Source: CAZGYE01 sp964530165 (GTDB lineage: Bacteria; Planctomycetota; Planctomycetia; Planctomycetales; Planctomycetaceae). From it: a stretch of DNA of 8,347 nt. The stretch is taken from assembly GCA_964530165.1 (NCBI GenBank), contig CAZGYE010000262.1, positions 1-8,347 on the forward strand. Direction: 5' to 3'. Numbering within the stretch: position 1 is the stretch's first letter; every line of letters starts with the position of its first letter. This document shows, in pieces, positions 4,716-8,347 of this stretch. A program made the position numbers and the translations under genes. Under the pieces are notes generated by a model that did no database searches, was not told the DNA's origin, and was given only the letters and a program-made list of their open reading frames with translations.

Positions 4716-7160
4716 TCACCGCGTCGGCGCGCTTTTCGGTGCCGGCAGCCAGAATGATTTCCAGTAGGCTTGGTCGGTGGCGTAGACGTCGATCGGGTCA
4801 TCAGGCCCCAGGTTCGCGGGGAGGATGCCGCTGCGCTGCATTTCGCGGGTGTAGGGCTCGTCGGGACGGAAGCCGGGCATGTCGAAACGTTTCTTATCGT
4901 TGAGCTGCTTCGCGGCGCCGGCGACGGCGGCCAGCATTTTCTGATAATCGGCGTCGTTCGTATCCGCGAACACATCGGCCTTACACAGCCCGAGCCCGCC
5001 GGCTTTCCGCGAGAGTGGCGCGCGTAAGAGAACCGATTTGTCGGGCCGCGTTAGATTGCAGAGCGACAGTGGAGGCTCGTCACGCCCGAACGAGAAGGGA
5101 AGTGTCTCCCACGGGCGGATGTCATAGCCCTGCCAAGTCGGTTTCAGCTTGGGATTGCCGCCGTGACACTCCCCGCAACGACGCTTGATGACCTCGACGG
5201 GAAAACGGACCGGGTACATGCCCGATCCCAGCGCGGCGTAAGTGCCCGTGTAGGTCGCACCCGTCTCGATCCACAAGCGGATCAGAGTGTGCTCGCGCTG
5301 AGACGCTTTGGCGCCGTAGTGGCGGCCGTCGATCAGTTTCATCAACCGGCTAGCCGAGCTGCCGATGCTGCGCGGCGCCCGGTTGCCGTAAGGCTCGTTG
5401 CGCCCGTCGGCGATCAGCCGCCGCTTGACGACCGTCCAATAACTGAGCGAGTACAGCGGAGTGCGGTCGCCGGTCAGATCGACCTTGCCCTCCCAACGAT
5501 CCGCCCGGTGGCAAGCGACGCAGTGCTTGTCCAGAATGGGTTGAATGTCGCGCGGGTAATCCAGCACGTCCGGTATGTCAGGGAAGGATTCGATCCGGCT
5601 GACCGGGCGCCCCAGCGCCAGCAACGACGAGTGGAACGTGGGCGTGTGCGATCGTTGTTCATGGCAGCCGGCGCACCCGGTCGTCTCGCCCGGCTGAAGC
5701 GTGACGAAGCTCTGCATCCGCTTGACAGAGAGTCCCTGTCCGTCGAGGGCCACGAACTGCAGCGAGCGCAGCGCGGGCAGTTCCACGTAAGCCGAGCCGT
5801 CCGGCTGGACGGGCACGACGCCCAAGACCCGCGACAACGTGAACGTCCCGCCGATGTCCAGTGGCTCCATCCACGAGATGTGATACGGCATCAGCCCGTT
5901 GAAGTTGACCGGCTTGGGAAGTTGTTCCAGCACGAGCAGCTTCTTGATCTGCCCGCGCTCGATCCCGGCCATGTTGCGGCCCTCGTAGATGTCGGAGAGG
6001 ACCAATCGTCCGGTTGGCTGGGCCGGGTCGGTGCGGGGCGGAATGATGCGTTCCCGTACACGGGGTCCCAGGGGCCGAGGCTCATGGCACTCCAGACCGG
6101 CGTCCGACTTCGCCAGCCGGTAGACCAATTCGGTGTTGCCGTCACGATCCATGAGCAGGATCCCTTCCCGGCCGGCCACCAGGAAAAAGTCTTCCGACAG
6201 CGGATAGGGGTCTCGGAACAGGCTCTTGCCTTTGCTGACCCGACGCGCGTAAGGGAGCACATCGGGTCCGGCATTGGGATCGACGACGGTGATCGCCCCC
6301 ATGTGTTCGGGGCGACCGTGTCCGGGAGAAAACGAGGCGACTACCTTGCTGGTGCCGGGGATCGGCTTGGCGTCCAGCATCGTCACGCCCGCGTTTTGGT
6401 TGCCGAAAAAGACCATCTGACCGGTGCCGTCCGGATTGACCGTCCAGAGATGATGGAACATTGTCTGGCTGCGGTCGACGTACTCCCATCGCATGTAAAG
6501 CACACGTCCATCGGACAGGACCCACGGCGTGTTGTCCTGCTCGACGTTGCTGGAGACCATGCGGACGTTTCGGCCGTCTGCGTCGCAGCGATACAGCGTG
6601 GCCACCGGGGTACACCAGCACGGCACAAACCGTCTGCATCGGCTCGAGACAAATAGGATGCCGCCTCCCGGAAGATACGTCGGCTCCACGTCGTTGTCGT
6701 CGCCGTCGGTGAGTTGCACAAGGCCGCCGCCGTCTATTCTGATCTCGTAGAGGTGAAAGGCCGTTTCACCTCCTTTGCGATAGGAAAAGAGGATCTTCTT
6801 GCCGTCGTAGTGAACCTGCGGGTCGCGGACGCCGCCTTGCGGATCGTCCAGCAGGACCTTCACCTCGCCGGTGCGCAGATTGAGCCGACACAGACGGCCG
6901 CCGGCGCCGTAGCCTTTGCGCCCCGGGTTGTTGCAGTAGTAGCCGAAATTGACGTACCAATGGTCCCTGCCGGAGACGCGCACGGCAAAGACAATCTCAT
7001 CGACCAGACCGGCCTTCAGGACGTCTTGCAGCAGCCGGCGGCCGAGCGCCGGCGACTCCGGTTCCCCGCCTTCGAGTGAGCCCGCCGGAGGTCCGCCAAG
7101 GCAAACCGTCAGCACGATCACGAACACCACTGATGAGTTCGTTCGGACGTTGGTTTCCAT
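4716..7160 (-). CDS. Exported HZS-alpha-like multiheme protein with beta-propeller
   Basis: The product is 814 residues. A signal peptide covers about 1-28 (hydrophobic VVFVIVLTVCLGG core), so it should be exported. Residues 55-350 carry PD40/TolB-like propeller repeats, for example DPQVHYDGKKILFSYRKGG, DVEPTYLPGGGILFVSSRC and DGTGQMVFF, with a Cys-rich segment C175, C181, C183, C192. The C-terminal half has three c-type haem motifs: CAGCH at 496-500, CVACH at 547-551 and CGECH at 662-666. The second lies in a PSCyt1-like context (DIQPILDKHCVACH). Length and order, propeller then haem domains, match the alpha subunit of anammox hydrazine synthase (about 810 residues, known for two c-type haems) and its many uncharacterised planctomycete relatives. 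No beta or gamma subunit gene is in view, so hydrazine synthesis should not be assumed; a periplasmic redox or electron-transfer role is the safe reading. The start at 7160 is chosen over 7205 because AAGGGG lies just before it and the signal peptide then begins properly. Gene-specific function is unknown. Confidence 0.85.
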   Translation of the reverse strand: METNVRTNSSVVFVIVLTVCLGGPPAGSLEGGEPESPALGRRLLQDVLKAGLVDEIVFAVRVSGRDHWYVNFGYYCNNPGRKGYGAGGRLCRLNLRTGEVKVLLDDPQGGVRDPQVHYDGKKILFSYRKGGETAFHLYEIRIDGGGLVQLTDGDDNDVEPTYLPGGGILFVSSRCRRFVPCWCTPVATLYRCDADGRNVRMVSSNVEQDNTPWVLSDGRVLYMRWEYVDRSQTMFHHLWTVNPDGTGQMVFFGNQNAGVTMLDAKPIPGTSKVVASFSPGHGRPEHMGAITVVDPNAGPDVLPYARRVSKGKSLFRDPYPLSEDFFLVAGREGILLMDRDGNTELVYRLAKSDAGLECHEPRPLGPRVRERIIPPRTDPAQPTGRLVLSDIYEGRNMAGIERGQIKKLLVLEQLPKPVNFNGLMPYHISWMEPLDIGGTFTLSRVLGVVPVQPDGSAYVELPALRSLQFVALDGQGLSVKRMQSFVTLQPGETTGCAGCHEQRSHTPTFHSSLLALGRPVSRIESFPDIPDVLDYPRDIQPILDKHCVACHRADRWEGKVDLTGDRTPLYSLSYWTVVKRRLIADGRNEPYGNRAPRSIGSSASRLMKLIDGRHYGAKASQREHTLIRLWIETGATYTGTYAALGSGMYPVRFPVEVIKRRCGECHGGNPKLKPTWQGYDIRPWETLPFSFGRDEPPLSLCNLTRPDKSVLLRAPLSRKAGGLGLCKADVFADTNDADYQKMLAAVAGAAKQLNDKKRFDMPGFRPDEPYTREMQRSGILPANLGPDDPIDVYATDQAYWKSFWLPAPKSAPTR

Positions 7161-7164
7161 GCAA

Positions 7165-7170
7165 CCCCTT
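7165..7170 (-). promoter_or_regulatory. Shine-Dalgarno of the HZS-alpha-like gene
   Basis: On the minus strand AAGGGG sits four bases before the ATG at 7160. It lies downstream of the earlier in-frame ATG at 7205 and so favours 7160, where the protein also begins with a normal signal peptide. Confidence 0.6.
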
Positions 7171-7242
7171 TCGATGCGAACAGAGGCGTCTCGCTCGCGA
7201 CCCAAGCGGCCAAGGATTTGGTCCAGTGAGTCGACTTGATGC

Positions 7243-7272
7243 AGTATAGAAAGACACCAAGTGAGTGGGCAA
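7243..7272 (-). promoter_or_regulatory. Sigma70-type promoter candidate for the HZS-alpha-like gene
   Basis: On the minus strand TATACT (7248-7243) is a one-mismatch -10 and TTGCCC (7272-7267) a four-of-six -35, with an 18-base spacer. Transcription would start near 7236, leaving a leader of about 75 bases. An AGTGAGT direct repeat occurs at 7225-7231 and 7260-7266, flanking the -10 and touching the -35, and could be an operator. Assigned by consensus only. Confidence 0.4.
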
Positions 7273-7284
7273 CCGAATGTAAGC

Positions 7285-7293
7285 TGCTATAAT
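7285..7293 (+). promoter_or_regulatory. Extended -10 promoter for the UbiD-family gene
   Basis: TGCTATAAT combines a perfect TATAAT (7288-7293) with the TG of an extended -10 element. No good -35 is present 16-18 bases upstream (7264-7271), as is common for extended -10 promoters. Transcription would begin near 7300, giving a leader of about 30 bases before the ATG at 7330. Its upstream region overlaps the -35 of the divergent promoter. Confidence 0.5.
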
Positions 7294-7329
7294 TTCCGGT
7301 GTTTGGACCGACATCGTTCGAGCCTCGGA

Positions 7330-8347
7330 ATGTACGACAACCTCTCAGACTTCCTCGCCGAACTGGCCGACGACGATGACTTGGTGCGCGTCCGGACGGA
7401 AGTGGACGCAGTCTTCGAACTGGCGGAGATCACCGATCGCGTCTGCAAGTCTCCCGGCGGCGGGCCGGCCCTTTTCTTCGAGAACGTGAAAGGTCGGTCG
7501 ATACCGGTCGTTACCAACCTGCTCGGCAGCCGGCCACGCATGTGCAAGGCCCTCGGCGCCGACTCGTTCGACGAAGTGGCCCAGCGCATTGCCGGGCTGA
7601 TCCAGCCCGACGTTCCCGACGGTTTGCTGGAGACGCTGAAACTGGTGCCGCAATTCTCGCAGTTGACCAAGCTGCCGCCCAAGCTGGTCAAGACGGGCCT
7701 CTGTCAGCAGGTGGTCAAGATGGGCGGCGACGTCAGCCTCGACGAGTTGCCGATTCCGCATTGCTGGCCCGGCGACGCGGGACCGGCCATCACGATGGGT
7801 CAGGTTTACACAAGAAACCCGGTCAGTAAGATCCGCAACGTGGGCATGTACCCGCTGCACGTTCGCGACGGCAAATCGCTGTTCGTTCACTGGAACATGC
7901 ACCAGGACGGACGGCGGAACTTCGACGCCTACCGCCGGCAAAGCAAACAGATGCCGATCGCCGTCGCACTGGGCGGCGATCCCGTCTACGCCTACATGGC
8001 CAATTCGCCGCTGCCGCCGAATACCGACGAGTGTCTGTTCGGCGGGTTTCTGCGCGGTAAGAACGTCGAACTCGTCCGCTGCCGCAGCATCGATCTGGAA
8101 GTCCCCGCGCATGCCGAGATTGTCATCGAGGGCCGCATCGATCCGTCTGCCGATTTGGAATCGGCCGGACCGATCGGCGGATCGAGCGGGTACTACAGCC
8201 CGGCCGAGGACCTGCCCACGATGCACGTCATGGCGGTCACGCATCGCTCGAATCCGATCTTCCCCGCCCTGATCTTCGGCAAACCGCCCATTGTATATTA
8301 CGTGTTCGGCATAGTGACCGTGGGTATCTTATTGATGCTGTGTAATA
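7330..8347 (+). CDS. UbiD-family (prFMN-type) decarboxylase-like protein, 3' end cut
   Basis: The 339 visible residues run off the window; full UbiD proteins are usually about 450-600. Family landmarks are in order: MYDNLSDFLAEL..DDLVRV at the start, PALFFENVKG at 46-55, TNLLGSRPRM at 62-71, LDELPIPHCWPGDAGPAIT at 138-154, RNVGMY at 169-174, HWNMHQDG at 187-194, PIAVALGGDP at 209-218, DECLFGGF at 233-240, VPAHAEIVIEG at 258-268 and TMHVMAVTHRSNPIFPAL at 297-314. UbiD enzymes use prenylated FMN to decarboxylate, or carboxylate, unsaturated or aromatic acids. Residues aligning with metal/cofactor ligands are kept (N170, H191, E234). The positions of the Glu-Arg-Glu catalytic triad read A279, P175 and G284 instead, so normal chemistry is doubtful. 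The ATG at 7330 follows an extended -10 promoter but has only a weak ribosome-binding site. No flavin prenyltransferase (UbiX) gene is in view. The final ~19 codons look corrupted. Confidence 0.85.
   Translation, partial: MYDNLSDFLAELADDDDLVRVRTEVDAVFELAEITDRVCKSPGGGPALFFENVKGRSIPVVTNLLGSRPRMCKALGADSFDEVAQRIAGLIQPDVPDGLLETLKLVPQFSQLTKLPPKLVKTGLCQQVVKMGGDVSLDELPIPHCWPGDAGPAITMGQVYTRNPVSKIRNVGMYPLHVRDGKSLFVHWNMHQDGRRNFDAYRRQSKQMPIAVALGGDPVYAYMANSPLPPNTDECLFGGFLRGKNVELVRCRSIDLEVPAHAEIVIEGRIDPSADLESAGPIGGSSGYYSPAEDLPTMHVMAVTHRSNPIFPALIFGKPPIVYYVFGIVTVGILLMLCN

Noticed and set aside
5163..6656. A 497-codon open frame on the plus strand
   Set aside because: It is antisense to the HZS-alpha-like gene, whose CxxCH motifs and propeller repeats prove the coding strand. 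The antisense product shows no family-like pattern.
4716..7160. Evidence of an anammox hydrazine synthase operon
   Set aside because: Only an alpha-like protein is present; beta and gamma subunits and hydrazine dehydrogenase are not in view, and the family is widespread in planctomycetes without anammox.
7345..8244. A 299-codon open frame on the minus strand
   Set aside because: It is antisense to the UbiD-family gene and shows no recognisable motif.
1..8347. CRISPR array or toxin-antitoxin pair
   Set aside because: No regularly spaced repeats of CRISPR length exist, and no adjacent small gene pair shows toxin or antitoxin motifs.

Overview
The window reads as chromosomal DNA of a Planctomycetota bacterium, probably a metagenome-derived contig. 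This rests on the GC-rich codon use and on a secreted multiheme protein of the hydrazine-synthase-alpha-like type with a beta-propeller, a family common in planctomycetes. The species cannot be named from the sequence.

Layout. (a) Bases 1-1753 look like the right-hand end of an integrated mobile element: the tail of an unrecognised gene, a strong hairpin, an ArdC/DUF1738-type gene that has lost its C-terminal metallopeptidase half, a small serine recombinase, then a repeat-rich stretch ending in the 3' half of a tRNA (Phe-type anticodon loop, intact T arm, acceptor 3' strand). That order fits a displaced tRNA 3' end at an element's distal attachment site, with the intact tRNA expected to the left, outside the window. 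(b) Bases 1757-4309, minus strand, hold a two-gene cyclic-di-GMP cassette: a soluble GGDEF-EAL protein with a full EAL site but a GGDQF motif and no I-site, followed 33 bp later by a membrane-anchored GGDEF protein with an intact GGEEF and an RxxD I-site. The two were probably made together and have opposite likely activities. (c) Bases 4310-4715 are mostly non-coding, with one weak 36-codon ORF candidate. (d) Bases 4716-7160, minus strand, encode an 814-residue exported protein with PD40/TolB-like propeller repeats and three CxxCH haem motifs. (e) A 169-bp divergent promoter region separates it from (f) a plus-strand UbiD-family gene at 7330, cut by the window end.

The most striking observations are these. 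The UbiD-family protein keeps the residues that align with the metal/prFMN ligands but appears to lack all three residues of the family's Glu-Arg-Glu catalytic triad. An HZS-alpha-like protein stands alone with a third haem motif and no beta or gamma partner genes in view. The tRNA fragment and its repeat cluster mark an attachment-site-like junction, and the ArdC gene is eroded exactly at its zinc-protease motif. The last ~58 bases change composition abruptly while still keeping spaced UbiD family residues, which suggests an unreliable contig edge.
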